Positions 28,649 to 38,112 are shown, counted from the first letter of the stretch. The stretch is 64,000 nucleotides of DNA from Paramesorhizobium endophyticum (GCF_014640615.1 NZ_BMHH01000017.1:1-64000); one strand, 5' to 3'. The notes: generated by a model from the sequence alone, not told the origin. Translations and numbers: made by a program.

Positions 28649-30022
28649 CTATACCTCTTCAATCGTGTCGGGAGCGAGCATTGGCCGTCCTTCCGCATCT
28701 CGCAGAACGCACAGGCGGGCGGGCATCGGGTGGCGGTGGAATTCGTTTTCAAGTAGGTCCATCTGGTATCCGGCCGTATTGGCAAAGACCAGAAGGGCGC
28801 CGGCTTGCGGCGCAACCGGGAAGCTCAGCCATCGGTTGCTCAATGCGTCGTCATCCAGACAACTGTGACCGGCGAGATAAGCGCGGATTGGATTTGATTC
28901 AGAGCGCGGCGGCTCTGCAGGTATGAGAATGGGGTCGACCAGAAATTCAGAGCCGAACCAGGTTTCGCAGGCACTGAAGCTGCTGCCCTCCACGAAAACG
29001 ACGTGGGCGTCATCACCCACAGCCTTTACGCGCGTGATCCGGAAGACCGTAAGGGCTGCCTGATCCGCAAGCGCGCGGCCCGGCTCCATGGCAAAGATGA
29101 GGTTTTCCTGCCTGAAATAGTCGGCAACAGTCTGACTGGCTTGGATTTCCGCCCGCAACAGTTGGTGCAGCCACTCCGCCGCCGAGAGCGCACCGCCATA
29201 GGGATAGAAGGAGTCAGGAACTTTTCCCGTGCGGTAGTCTTCTGCCCTTTGGATTGCCAGATGCGCCTGATAGTGCTCATGCTCGACATATTGGATGGGC
29301 AGACCGCCGCCGATATCGATCATGCGGGGTGAAAAACCCATTCCGCGGGCTTCCGCAATCAGGATGGCAGCTTCTTTCAACGCTGCGGCGCGCTCTTCCC
29401 AGCGATAGCCGCCAAGATGAAAATGCAGCCCGTCGAAACGCAACCTGCTTTCCCCGACCATACGGTCAAGACAGCGCATGACGATCTCCGCAGGCATGCC
29501 AAAGCGGCTCTTGCGCTGGCTCACAGGTTGTAGGCGCAGGAGAACCGGCTGGGTGCCCATCTTCGACGGCAAGCAACTGAGGAGGTCCTCAAGTTCCTCG
29601 GGAGAATCCACGGATATGAGCGCGTTACAGTCGATCAACTCCCGATGAAAGACCCGGGTCTTCGCCGGTCCTGTTGCTACAAGTCCGGCACCGTCGGCTC
29701 CCAAGCGCCTCGCATCACGAAGCTCATACAGGCTGGAAACATCTATTCCGGCCCCTGCGCCGAGCGCTGCCTGAATGAGCCCCGGTGATTTGTTGACCTT
29801 GGCCCCGTAATAGATGGCATGCTCGACGCGATGCCCGATCAGCGCTTCTTTCAACGCAGCAAGATTTTCCTGCAGGGCCCCTGGCCAGACCAGATTGAGC
29901 GGAGAACCATAGCGGGCAACCCAGTCATGGAGCAATGAGGCATCCCGGCCCAAAAGCTCTGCGGTTTGCTGATGTAAAATTGGCGGCAGGCCGCCATCAG
30001 GCTTGTGACAATGAATAGTCAT
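28649..30022 (-). CDS. SbnH-like PLP decarboxylase (fold type III)
   Basis: 457 residues, related to diaminopimelate/ornithine decarboxylases. PLP lysine K75 lies in [25 protein letters not shown] is the His-Gly-Gly motif; [12 protein letters not shown] binds the cofactor phosphate; a C-terminal active-site Cys lies in SSFSACETW. In sbn loci SbnH removes the carboxyl of a diaminopropionate unit to leave an ethylenediamine unit. The same step here would convert the SbnA-like product to an aminoethyl amino acid. Three bases separate it from the SbnA-like start and it overlaps the SerK-like stop. Confidence 0.88.
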   Translation of the reverse strand: MTIHCHKPDGGLPPILHQQTAELLGRDASLLHDWVARYGSPLNLVWPGALQENLAALKEALIGHRVEHAIYYGAKVNKSPGLIQAALGAGAGIDVSSLYELRDARRLGADGAGLVATGPAKTRVFHRELIDCNALISVDSPEELEDLLSCLPSKMGTQPVLLRLQPVSQRKSRFGMPAEIVMRCLDRMVGESRLRFDGLHFHLGGYRWEERAAALKEAAILIAEARGMGFSPRMIDIGGGLPIQYVEHEHYQAHLAIQRAEDYRTGKVPDSFYPYGGALSAAEWLHQLLRAEIQASQTVADYFRQENLIFAMEPGRALADQAALTVFRITRVKAVGDDAHVVFVEGSSFSACETWFGSEFLVDPILIPAEPPRSESNPIRAYLAGHSCLDDDALSNRWLSFPVAPQAGALLVFANTAGYQMDLLENEFHRHPMPARLCVLRDAEGRPMLAPDTIEEV

Positions 30023-30435
30023 GGGCGCACTTCCGCAGCCGGCAGCAGATCATACCCGAGCAAAAATACCAAAGGCACATCGCAGCGCGGCAAAGCCTGA
30101 TCGAAGACATGACGCGTTGTCTTGCAAGGGAACTTTCGGCCGCTGCGCGCCATGGCGAAGATATGTGCGGGCGTGATCGTTTCGCCCGGACGCCAGCTTT
30201 CCACGCGCACCATGCTGTAATCGAGAAGGAAAACCGGCACTCCGGCCAGGCCAAGGCGATGGGCGGCTGCCAACCGGTGATGGCCATCCATCACAAACAA
30301 CGCCTCTTTTTCCACCGCGATCGGGACGGTCCAAGCGCCGGCCCGCAGGATCTCTGCTTGAACCTCACGGACCCGTTGCGGATCGACTTCCTCCGTGGGA
30401 GCCAACTGGCTTGGGGAGACAATGCAATAATTCAT
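30019..30435 (-). CDS. SerK/SbnI-like ParB-fold protein, probable serine kinase
   Basis: 138 residues from the ATG at 30435, chosen for the strong gagggg ribosome site; the longer frame has none. It has the ParB/sulfiredoxin fold motif [15 protein letters not shown] (about residues 48-62), preceded by a helix with [14 protein letters not shown]. No DNA-binding or partition domain is present. SbnI of staphyloferrin B loci is a ParB-like protein that phosphorylates serine to supply O-phosphoserine, and archaeal SerK shares the fold. As first gene of this operon it likely has that job. It should not be annotated as a partition protein. Confidence 0.75.
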   Translation of the reverse strand: MNYCIVSPSQLAPTEEVDPQRVREVQAEILRAGAWTVPIAVEKEALFVMDGHHRLAAAHRLGLAGVPVFLLDYSMVRVESWRPGETITPAHIFAMARSGRKFPCKTTRHVFDQALPRCDVPLVFLLGYDLLPAAEVRP

Positions 30436-30473
30436 ATACCCCCCCTCATATTCACCAACTGCGCCATAATACA

Positions 30474-30488
30474 TGAGTAGTTTTATCA
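30474..30488. promoter_or_regulatory. Iron-responsive (IRO/RirA-type) box of the siderophore operon
   Basis: TGA-GTAGTTTTA-TCA matches TGA-N9-TCA exactly, within the wider dyad catga...tcatg. It lies 39 bases upstream of the first gene. RirA represses such promoters when iron is plentiful, so the whole nine-gene operon should be switched on by iron shortage. Confidence 0.65.
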
Positions 30489-30489
30489 T

Positions 30490-30789
30490 GTTTATGACGG
30501 CTGCCAGCAGTCCAACTTAGAGGGAGGGCAAAACGGTGCACTGGAGGAAAGAGCGGCGGTGCCTGCCGGGAACTTAAATCGGCACTTCCAGTTGCCATGC
30601 GGCGTCGGCCAGACCAAACCGGTCCGTGTGATCCCCCCTTCGCCGGTGGCTATCACCTACGAGAGTCAGCAGAAGCGCATTGAAGGCACCGTCCGTCCAT
30701 GAGGGCCGCGTCAACAGCCCGCGTGTCCAGATGCCGAAGCCTGCCCTCGGGCTTGACCCTGGGGACGGCGAAACGCCGGCTGATCACAG
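30490..30789. other. Gap upstream of the siderophore operon
   Basis: No intact gene. The right part probably belongs to the decayed IS66 copy that follows; the left part holds the siderophore operon promoter. Confidence 0.35.
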
Positions 30790-31035
30790 GTGCCGCTTTC
30801 GCCAGCAGCGCAGCATTCCTGTCCTTTGCGCCCTCAAGGCCTGGCTCGACGCGATTGCGCCAAAGGTCATGCCCGACACAAGCTTGGCGAGGCCGTCTCC
30901 TACACGCTCAATCAGTGGAAATATCTGACACGCTACACAGAGGACGGCAGCATGCCGATCGACAACAATTTGCTGGAGCGTGACATCAGGATTTTTGCAA
31001 AAAGCGCCGGAACCGGCAGGCATGGTTCCGAGAAA
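30790..31035 (+). pseudogene. IS66 transposase (TnpC) C-terminal remnant
   Basis: Pieces in two plus-strand frames match the C-terminus of IS66 transposases: [16 protein letters not shown], then [19 protein letters not shown] and [19 protein letters not shown]. The asparagine-rich PIDNNLLER motif contains the last catalytic Glu. Everything else of the element is gone, and the fragment is frameshifted. It belongs to a different IS66 branch from the 12.6-kb element ([10 protein letters not shown] there). Confidence 0.7.
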
Positions 31036-31102
31036 CCTCCAGCCAGAGGCAACGTGCGCGGAAATTCGCGCTTACATTGAAATGACATACTCCAAAACCA
31101 AG

Positions 31103-31121
31103 CCTCTGCCTTAGGCAGGGG
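31103..31121 (-). terminator. Hairpin after the AraC regulator
   Basis: The stem gcccctgcc / ggcagaggc with loop taa lies directly after the stop of the AraC-type gene on the minus strand and is followed by a T-rich stretch (ttggtttt). Confidence 0.5.
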
Positions 31122-32042
31122 CTATTTCATTGCCACCTCTCCAGAGAGCAGCAGTTCCTGCTCATGCTCATCGAAACGCAGAAGATTGCCGTGCTGGCTT
31201 CTGCGCACCTTTCGCAAGTGGTCCCTCGGGCTCAGACCCAATGTTCGCTTGAACATTCGGGAGAAGTAATAGGGATCGGCGTAACCGACCTCGGCCGCAG
31301 TCGCTGCGACGGAACGTCCTGCTTCAAGAAAATGCATGGCGCGCTCCATGCGCTTGAACTCCTGATATTTGCGCGGCGTTCTGCCCACCCGCTTCTGAAA
31401 TTCGCGCAGGAAATAGTCTCGGTTATAGGGTGCGGCATCCGTGGCCTTACCCGCGATCTCCGGATCGAGCGGGTTGGCCGATATCATGGTGATGGCCTTC
31501 ATCACGGCGAGATCGAGCCCTTCCGTTCCTTCCAACGGGAAGCTTGGTCTGTCGTTCCAGCCAATAAATGCATCATCGATGAAAGCGATCAGAAGCACCA
31601 TGAACAGATGATGCTGACCGAGTGTCACTGACGAGGGCGGGGCGCTTTGACGGTAGTGCCGAACGAGTGGTTCGAGGAGCGGCCAGCGGCTCAAACGGGT
31701 CTTCGGCTTCAACTCCATCTGCGCGATAAGGTTGTGTCGGCCGTAAATATCCAACGTGAAATGCTGGGCGACGCCTCTATACATTGAGATTTGCTCGTTC
31801 CAGCCGACGAAGCGTTGCCCACGGGAAATCAACATGGCGTCGCCAGGATCGAGAATCCTTTTTTCGCCGTCAATGAGATAATGGCCCTGTCCTTCCAGGC
31901 AAATGATGAGGTCATCGACCTGATTGGATTTGTCGATCTGCCAGGTGCGCGAGTGCTCCATTCGGATCGCCGCGCGCGTCAGGTTCAGTTGCAGGGCAGC
32001 AGGTGGAATGGAAGAAAGAATTCCACCTTCGATTTCGTCCAT
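31122..32042 (-). CDS. AraC-family regulator of the pectin locus
   Basis: 306 residues. The N-terminal cupin-like sensor (about 20-110) has GQGHYLIDGEKRILDPGDAMLISRG in outline (GHYLIDGEKRILDPGDAML). The C-terminal AraC domain (about 200-290) has two helix-turn-helices, the second with EVGYADPYYFSRMFKRTLGLSPRD. It is transcribed away from the transporter operon that starts 214 bases to the right, a layout typical of a local activator. The inducer is probably a pectin breakdown product; that is inferred from the neighbouring genes. Confidence 0.85.
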   Translation of the reverse strand: MDEIEGGILSSIPPAALQLNLTRAAIRMEHSRTWQIDKSNQVDDLIICLEGQGHYLIDGEKRILDPGDAMLISRGQRFVGWNEQISMYRGVAQHFTLDIYGRHNLIAQMELKPKTRLSRWPLLEPLVRHYRQSAPPSSVTLGQHHLFMVLLIAFIDDAFIGWNDRPSFPLEGTEGLDLAVMKAITMISANPLDPEIAGKATDAAPYNRDYFLREFQKRVGRTPRKYQEFKRMERAMHFLEAGRSVAATAAEVGYADPYYFSRMFKRTLGLSPRDHLRKVRRSQHGNLLRFDEHEQELLLSGEVAMK

Positions 32043-32255
32043 CTTTTTCCTCGTCTTTGTTAATTCAAAATGGCTTGGATTTTTGGTTTTGTCACGTCAT
32101 AAACCTGCTACATGACGCTTAACGCCGAGGGAGGAGATCGGTTTTGGCGATGGATGTGACGATAATCGCACGCGCCAATGATCGACCTGGGAGAACCACT
32201 TGTACGAAATCGTATTCTGTTATTCGCGTTCCTACGGGGCGCGGGGAGGAATGTC
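32043..32255. promoter_or_regulatory. Divergent promoter region, AraC gene / transporter operon
   Basis: 213 bases between two divergent starts. A run ttttggttttgtcacgtcat followed by a second acatgacg may form a weak dyad for the regulator. No confident -35/-10 pair was assigned. Confidence 0.35.
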
Positions 32256-33137
32256 GTGACATCTCAACGCTTCTTGGGCTTGGGATATCTGGCGCCCTAC
32301 ATTATTGGCCTGCTGATCTTCACGGCGGTACCTTTCCTTGGCTCCCTCTATCTCAGTTTTACCCGTTATGACTTGATGAGCGACCCTACCTGGGCAGGCC
32401 TGGCTAATTACGAGCGTCTGTTCACCCGCGACCGCACCTTCATGAAGTCATTGAATGTGACGCTGTTCTACGTGTTCCTGACCGTTCCGCTGAAGCTCGC
32501 CTTCGCGCTTTTCATCGCCGCCATTCTCAATTACAAGCTGCAATTCATCAATTTCTTCCGCACCGCATTCTATGTCCCTTCGATTCTCGGCGGATCAATC
32601 GCGATTGCGGTTCTGTGGCGCTATATCTTTGCTTCGGAAGGGCTTGCAAACATGGCGCTTGCGGCCATTGGCCTTTCTCCGGTCGATTGGTTCGGCGATC
32701 CCGGAAACGCGCTTTTCACCATCACGCTTCTGCGTTGCTGGCAGTTCGGCTCGGCTATGGTGATCTTCCTTGCGGCGCTGCAGGCGATCGACAAGTCGCT
32801 TTACGAGGCGGCAGCTATCGATGGTGCCGGTAAGGTCAGAACGTTCTTCTTCATCACCCTGCCGCTTCTGACACCGGTTATCTTCTTCAACCTCATCATG
32901 CAGATGGTTCAGGCATTCCAGGAGTTCAACGGCCCCTACATCATCACGCAGGGTGGACCGCTGAAATCGACGTACCTGCTGCCCCTCTACATTTACGATG
33001 AGGCGTTCAAGAAGTTCAACATGGGCTATGCCTCTGCCATCGCCTGGGTTCTCTTCACCATCATCACGGTACTGACCCTCGTGGCCTTCTGGTCTTCGAA
33101 GAAGTGGGTCTATTACGCCGGCGACAAGCGGAACTAA
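32256..33137 (+). CDS. togM: CUT1 sugar ABC transporter, permease 1 (TogM-like)
   Basis: 293 residues from the GTG at 32256, which has a strong ggggagga site five bases upstream; a longer frame from 32178 lacks one. Six membrane segments, with the permease EAA loop YEAAAIDGAGKVRTFFFITLPLLTP (in outline EAAAIDGAGKVRTFFFITLP). The N-terminus RFLGLGYLAPYIIGLLIF is typical of oligogalacturonide-type permeases. With the following genes it forms an importer for oligosaccharides; the hydrolases downstream point to oligogalacturonides. The gene name rests on context rather than on a unique residue. Confidence 0.82.
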   Translation: MTSQRFLGLGYLAPYIIGLLIFTAVPFLGSLYLSFTRYDLMSDPTWAGLANYERLFTRDRTFMKSLNVTLFYVFLTVPLKLAFALFIAAILNYKLQFINFFRTAFYVPSILGGSIAIAVLWRYIFASEGLANMALAAIGLSPVDWFGDPGNALFTITLLRCWQFGSAMVIFLAALQAIDKSLYEAAAIDGAGKVRTFFFITLPLLTPVIFFNLIMQMVQAFQEFNGPYIITQGGPLKSTYLLPLYIYDEAFKKFNMGYASAIAWVLFTIITVLTLVAFWSSKKWVYYAGDKRN

Positions 33138-33141
33138 TACC

Positions 33142-34026
33142 ATGACGGATATCGCAATCTTAAACGACATCCAGGCAGCACGGCGCGCCAGGCTCAGGCT
33201 GATATCGACCACGGTACGCTACGTGCTCCTTTTCGCCGTCGGCTTCATCATGCTTTATCCTCTGATCTGGCTGGTGGGTGCGAGTTTCAAGACCAACTCC
33301 GAGATATTCACCGGTGCCGGCTTCATTCCGGAGAACCCGACACTGGACGGGTATGTACGCGGATGGGAGACGTCTACGCCCTATACGTTCGGACGCTTCT
33401 TCTGGAATTCCTTCCTGATCATCCTACCGAAGGTCATCGGAACAGCCATTTCCTGCACCATGGCTGCCTATGCTTTTGCCCGCTTCGATTTTCCGTTCAA
33501 GAAGATCCTGTTCAGCTCCGTCATCGCGATCCTGCTGTTGCCGAATGTCGTCACCCGCATTCCGCAGTATATCCTGTTCCGCGACCTCGGCTGGCTCGAC
33601 AGTTTCCTGCCGCTCTGGGTGCCGTCCGCACTGGCTGGCGACGCATTCTTCGTCTTCATGCTCGTGCAGTTTATGCGCTCTCTTCCGTCCGACATGGAAG
33701 AGGCGGCGCGTGTGGATGGCGCAAACAGCGTGCAAACGCTGATCTACATCGTCGTACCGATGTTGGCCCCGGCATTGATCTCGGTCTGCCTGTTCCAGTT
33801 CATGTGGACGATGAACGACTTCCTCGGACCGTTGATCTACCTGTCCTCGGTCGAAAAATATCCGGTGAGCCTCGCGCTCAAACTCTCCATCGATACCACC
33901 GAAGCCTTCGAGTGGAACCGCATCCTGGCGATGTCGGTCCTGACGATAGCGCCCGCGCTCGTCGTTTTCTTCGCAGCACAACGGTATTTCATTGAAGGGA
34001 TCTCGTCTGGCGGGGTCAAGGGCTGA
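33142..34026 (+). CDS. togN: CUT1 sugar ABC transporter, permease 2 (TogN-like)
   Basis: 294 residues with six membrane segments and the EAA loop EEAARVDGANSVQTLIYIVVP, four bases after the first permease. It pairs with TogM as a heterodimer. The residues GASFKTNSEIF after the first membrane segment and FNPYxx-like FLGPLIYLSS near the end are typical of the CUT1 second permease. Confidence 0.82.
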   Translation: MTDIAILNDIQAARRARLRLISTTVRYVLLFAVGFIMLYPLIWLVGASFKTNSEIFTGAGFIPENPTLDGYVRGWETSTPYTFGRFFWNSFLIILPKVIGTAISCTMAAYAFARFDFPFKKILFSSVIAILLLPNVVTRIPQYILFRDLGWLDSFLPLWVPSALAGDAFFVFMLVQFMRSLPSDMEEAARVDGANSVQTLIYIVVPMLAPALISVCLFQFMWTMNDFLGPLIYLSSVEKYPVSLALKLSIDTTEAFEWNRILAMSVLTIAPALVVFFAAQRYFIEGISSGGVKG

Positions 34027-34028
34027 AA

Positions 34029-35129
34029 ATGGCTAGTGTAGAACTGAAGAACCTCGAAAAGATCTATGGCGGCAACTTCAAGGCGGTCCACGGCATCAAT
34101 CTCGAGATCGAAGACGGCGAGTTCATGGTTTTCGTCGGCCCCTCCGGCTGCGCCAAGTCCACCACGCTGCGCATGGTCGCAGGACTTGAGGAGATCACCG
34201 GTGGGGAAATTCTGATCGGCGACCAGCGGGTCAACGATCTGCCGCCCGGCAAGCGCTCCATCGCCATGGTGTTCCAGAATTACGCGCTCTATCCCCACAT
34301 GAAAGTCCGCGGCAATCTCGCCTTTGGCCTGAAGATCGCAGGCGTTGCCAAGCCCGAGATCGAGAAGGCGATAGACAGTGTGGCGCGTATTCTGGAGATC
34401 GAGTCGCTCCTCGACCGGTTGCCGAAGCAGCTCTCCGGCGGTCAGGCGCAGCGCGTGGCACTGGGCCGTGCGCTGATCAAGAAGCCGGGCGTGTTCCTCT
34501 TCGATGAACCGCTTTCCAATCTGGACGCGAAACTGCGCGCTTCAATGCGCGTCCGCATTACCGATCTTCATCGGCAACTGAAGGCGGAAGGCCTGTCATC
34601 GACCGTCATCTACGTGACCCATGACCAGACGGAAGCCATGACCATGGGCGACCGGATCTGCGTCATGCAGACAGGCCGGATCATGCAGGTGGCGACTCCA
34701 AAAGAGCTCTATAATCACCCTGCCAATCTCTTCGTTGCCGGCTTCATCGGTACGCCGGAGATGAACCTGGTCGACGTTGCTTTGGAAGGCTCCGACTTCG
34801 TCATCGCTGGCCAGCGCCTGCCGATCGGCCAACATCTGGAAGGACGCCTTTCAGCGCGTCCGAAGGGCGCTGTCATCGGCATCAGGCCGCAGCACCTTTC
34901 TCTTGCCATGCAGGATGACGGCCCGGCGCTTCAGGCAAAGCTCACCAATGCTGAATTCATGGGGCACGAGGTCTATCTCCATGCCGATCTTGCCGGACAG
35001 AAGCTCGTCAGCGTCGTCGGCGCTGCGGAATTCGAGGAGCTTGGTCGCTCCAGCGAGCTGCGTCTGAAGCCGGACCCGGAGAAGCTGCACATTTTCGACA
35101 AGGCCGACGGCCGCAATGTCTCGCTGTGA
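34029..35129 (+). CDS. togA: CUT1 sugar ABC transporter, ATPase (TogA/MsmK-like)
   Basis: 366 residues, normal for MalK-like ATPases. Walker A reads GPSGCAKST (about residues 37-45), with Ala where nearly all have Gly; the signature is LSGGQAQRVALGRALIKKP, Walker B VFLFDEPLSNLD, switch His in VTHDQTEAM. The C-terminal third is the OB-fold regulatory domain. It starts two bases after the second permease stop. The Walker A change is conservative and probably tolerated. Confidence 0.88.
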   Translation: MASVELKNLEKIYGGNFKAVHGINLEIEDGEFMVFVGPSGCAKSTTLRMVAGLEEITGGEILIGDQRVNDLPPGKRSIAMVFQNYALYPHMKVRGNLAFGLKIAGVAKPEIEKAIDSVARILEIESLLDRLPKQLSGGQAQRVALGRALIKKPGVFLFDEPLSNLDAKLRASMRVRITDLHRQLKAEGLSSTVIYVTHDQTEAMTMGDRICVMQTGRIMQVATPKELYNHPANLFVAGFIGTPEMNLVDVALEGSDFVIAGQRLPIGQHLEGRLSARPKGAVIGIRPQHLSLAMQDDGPALQAKLTNAEFMGHEVYLHADLAGQKLVSVVGAAEFEELGRSSELRLKPDPEKLHIFDKADGRNVSL

Positions 35130-35169
35130 TCGCGCGACACGAACCAAATATACAAGGAGGAGGAAAACA

Positions 35170-36438
35170 ATGAACACGTTTAAGAGAACCGTGACCCTGC
35201 TGGCTGCAACCGCCTATGCTGCGATGTCCATGGCGCCAGCCGCCAGCGCTGCCGAGCTTAGAATGTCGTGGTGGGGTGGCGAAAGCCGCCACGTTGCGAC
35301 CCAGAAGGCTATCGCGGCCTGCGGCGGGAAATATAGGCATACGGTCAAAGGTGAGTTTACCGGCTTCGATGGCTATCTCGAAAAGCTGACCACGCAGATG
35401 GCCGGAAAGACCGAGGCGGACATTATTCAGGTCAACTGGCCATGGCTGCCGCTTTTCTCCAAGAATGGCGAAGGATTTGCCGATCTTCGGCAGCTCAAGG
35501 GTATCGATCTTTCGCAATGGACGGAAAACGATCTCGAAGCCGGTTCGATGAATGGTAAGTTGCAGGGTCTTTCTGTTTCCACGACCGGCCGGGTGTTCTT
35601 TTTCAATACCACGACGTTCGAAAAGGCTGGCGTCCAAATTCCAAAAACATGGGATGAGTTCTTCGAGGCGACGAAGACCATCAAGGAAAAGCTCGGCAAG
35701 GATTACTATACGTTTAATGCCGTAAAGGAGACCGCCCAGCTTCTGGTGACGCTCGCCGTCGTGCAGAAAACCGGCAAGGATCTCGTCGATGAAAAGGCCA
35801 ATCGCGTAGCCTGGACGCCGGAAGAGCTTGCAGGCGCAATCTCCTTCCTCGGCAAGCTGGTAGAGTCCCGCTCCATCCGCTCGCAGAAGGAAGAGGCGGC
35901 AGACGGCAACGTCAATCTTTATGAGAAGCCCTCCTGGTCCGAAGGCCGCATCGCGGGTTCCTATGAATGGGATTCGACCTATTCAAAATATGCCGACCCG
36001 CTGAAAGCAGGTCAGGTCCTAAAACCGGTGCCTATGCTGAAACAGGCCGATGCGGTGACCGAAGGCGTCTATCGCAAGCCATCCATGGTGTTCTCGGTCT
36101 CGCGCAACTCGAAGAACCCGGAAGCGGCAGCGCAAATTCTTAACTGCCTGCTAAACGAGCCGGAAGGCATCGATACGCTGGGAACATCGCGCGGCTTGCC
36201 TGCTTCCAAGGCGGCAGCAGCACGGCTCGGCGATAAGGGTGAACCTGAAGTTCGGGCAGCGAATGCCATCGTCATGACTGCCTCTGGTCCAGCCGTTTCA
36301 CCCTTCAACGAGCATCCTGAAATCCGCTCAGCCTTCGTCGATACGCTGGAAGAGTTCGCCTATGGCCAACTGACCGCCGAGGAAGCCGCCGAGCAGATCA
36401 TCAATTCAACCAACGAGGTTCTGGCAAAGTTCGATTGA
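35170..36438 (+). CDS. togB: Oligosaccharide-binding protein of the ABC importer (TogB-like)
   Basis: 422 residues from 35170, chosen for the aaggaggagg site and the signal peptide (LLAATAYAAMSMAPAASAAEL). The mature start LRMSWWGGESRH and IQVNWPWLPLFSKNGEGFADLR fit family-1 solute-binding proteins that bind acidic oligosaccharides. It would capture oligogalacturonides in the periplasm and deliver them to the TogMN permeases. Confidence 0.85.
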   Translation: MNTFKRTVTLLAATAYAAMSMAPAASAAELRMSWWGGESRHVATQKAIAACGGKYRHTVKGEFTGFDGYLEKLTTQMAGKTEADIIQVNWPWLPLFSKNGEGFADLRQLKGIDLSQWTENDLEAGSMNGKLQGLSVSTTGRVFFFNTTTFEKAGVQIPKTWDEFFEATKTIKEKLGKDYYTFNAVKETAQLLVTLAVVQKTGKDLVDEKANRVAWTPEELAGAISFLGKLVESRSIRSQKEEAADGNVNLYEKPSWSEGRIAGSYEWDSTYSKYADPLKAGQVLKPVPMLKQADAVTEGVYRKPSMVFSVSRNSKNPEAAAQILNCLLNEPEGIDTLGTSRGLPASKAAAARLGDKGEPEVRAANAIVMTASGPAVSPFNEHPEIRSAFVDTLEEFAYGQLTAEEAAEQIINSTNEVLAKFD

Positions 36439-36540
36439 TGCAGATGGCCGTGATCAAGATCGCGGCTAGACGACTTTGCCGATCAGGCGTGCCTTCGCCG
36501 ATTTTCCTCAGCGAGGGCTAGAGATAAAACGAGACCGAAC

Positions 36541-38112
36541 ATGAACCGACCCTCGCTCATCGCGCATTCCGCGCGCACAGCCGCGCTTTGCCTTGCTGTC
36601 CCCGGTGCCCGCTACAATCTTCCCGCGGAGGTTTCCTGGCGCTTGACTATGCTCGACGCTGAAGGTGACGAACGCCGTGGCCGCACAACGACTGTTGTGA
36701 CGTTGTTGCACGACCTAGAGCCGGACACCGCATACAGGTTCGATGCAGAGGGCTTCGAGGGCCTGGAATTTCGCACCGCCATTTGTGCGGGTCTCGTGGA
36801 TGCGTGCGATTTTGCTATTATGCCGGACGTAGCGCTCGATGATGCAGATGCAGCGCATGCCAACACTCAGGCTTTTTCTGAAGCAATAGAAGCTGTTCCG
36901 AAAGGGGGAACTCTCAAGGTTCCAGCGGGTATCTGGACCGCTTATCCGTTGCGATTGAAAAGCGATATGTCGTTGTATCTGGCAAAAAGTGCCGTGCTCC
37001 GTGCTCCCTCAACGCGCGAAGGCTGGACGATCCTCGCCGCGCAGGATGCCGATGGAAACATGCTTGGCAGTTGGGAAGGATTGCCCGCCGCTTGTTTCGC
37101 CGCCCCCCTCCACGCGATTTCGGCAAAAAATCTTGTCATCGAAGGCGAAGGGACGCTGGATGGCTCCGGCGACCAGGGCGACTGGTGGACGTGGCCGAAA
37201 GAGACACGCGACGGTGCTCGCCGCCCCCGCGGGCTGCATCTCATATCGAGCAAGAACGTCAAGCTCTTCGGCTTCACCATTCAAAATGCCCCGTCCTGGA
37301 CGATACATCCTCAAACCTGCAACCATCTGGTGGCTGCGGGCCTGACCATCAAGGCGCCAGCGGACAGCCCGAATACAGACGGTTTCAATCCCGAAAGTTG
37401 CCGGGACACTGTCGTTACGGGCGTGCGCTTTTCTGTTGGCGACGACTGTATCGCAGTCAAGGCGGGCAAACGCGGGCCAAAGGGGGAGGACGATCATCTT
37501 GCCGAAACGCGTGGCGTTAGCGTTCGCCACTGCCTTATGGAGCGCGGCCATGGCGGCTTGGTGATCGGCTCGGAAATGTCCGGTGGCGTCCATGATGTGC
37601 TCATCGAAGACTGCGAGATGATCGGCACCGATCGCGGTTTGCGTCTCAAGACGCGGCGCGGGCGCGGCGGCTCAGTCACGAACATCACCATGCGCAGGGT
37701 CCTGCTGGACGGCGTCCAGACCGCACTATCGGCCAACGCACATTATCACTGCGATGCGGATGGGCATAGCGAGTGGGTCCAATCAAGACATGCCCTGGCG
37801 GTCGATACGGGTACGCCTCAGATCAGCAGTATCACAGTCGAGAATGTCGAAGTTCGCAATCTTTCCCATGCGGCAGGCGTCTTTTTAGGCCTCCCGGAAG
37901 CGCCTATTCGGGATATCGAAGTTCGCGGGCTCAAGATCGTTTCGCTAGACCCAGATGCCATCGCAACAGCACCCATCATGGCCGATCACGTTCGTCCGAT
38001 GCGGCATGAATCAATCGTAAGCGAACGGGCCGAAGTCCGTTGCGACGACCATTCGCTGATCAGCCAATCACCCATTTCCCTTCTGTCACAAGCCGGTGGG
38101 GCCCAAACGTGA
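36541..38112 (+). CDS. GH28 polygalacturonase, probably cytoplasmic exo-enzyme
   Basis: 523 residues. An N-terminal fibronectin-like region (about 1-90) precedes a right-handed beta-helix with all GH28 catalytic motifs: NTDG (278-281), GDD (300-302), GHG (336-338) and RLK (368-370). No signal peptide is visible, so it should act in the cytoplasm on imported oligogalacturonides, releasing galacturonate or digalacturonate from chain ends. Its stop overlaps the next gene's GTG (acGTGA), showing translational coupling. Confidence 0.88.
   Translation: MNRPSLIAHSARTAALCLAVPGARYNLPAEVSWRLTMLDAEGDERRGRTTTVVTLLHDLEPDTAYRFDAEGFEGLEFRTAICAGLVDACDFAIMPDVALDDADAAHANTQAFSEAIEAVPKGGTLKVPAGIWTAYPLRLKSDMSLYLAKSAVLRAPSTREGWTILAAQDADGNMLGSWEGLPAACFAAPLHAISAKNLVIEGEGTLDGSGDQGDWWTWPKETRDGARRPRGLHLISSKNVKLFGFTIQNAPSWTIHPQTCNHLVAAGLTIKAPADSPNTDGFNPESCRDTVVTGVRFSVGDDCIAVKAGKRGPKGEDDHLAETRGVSVRHCLMERGHGGLVIGSEMSGGVHDVLIEDCEMIGTDRGLRLKTRRGRGGSVTNITMRRVLLDGVQTALSANAHYHCDADGHSEWVQSRHALAVDTGTPQISSITVENVEVRNLSHAAGVFLGLPEAPIRDIEVRGLKIVSLDPDAIATAPIMADHVRPMRHESIVSERAEVRCDDHSLISQSPISLLSQAGGAQT

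Noticed and set aside
20027-28756. Long plus-strand frames opposite the siderophore operon
   Set aside because: They lie opposite well-supported, overlapping biosynthetic genes and show only shadow coding bias.
24616-30022. A staphyloferrin B pathway
   Set aside because: Only one NIS synthetase is present, and no SbnG-type citrate synthase or SbnB; the gene set fits an opine-type product better.
30019-30435. Annotation as a chromosome-partition ParB protein and hence a plasmid origin nearby
   Set aside because: There is no DNA-binding domain and no parA or repABC gene; the siderophore setting favours a serine kinase.
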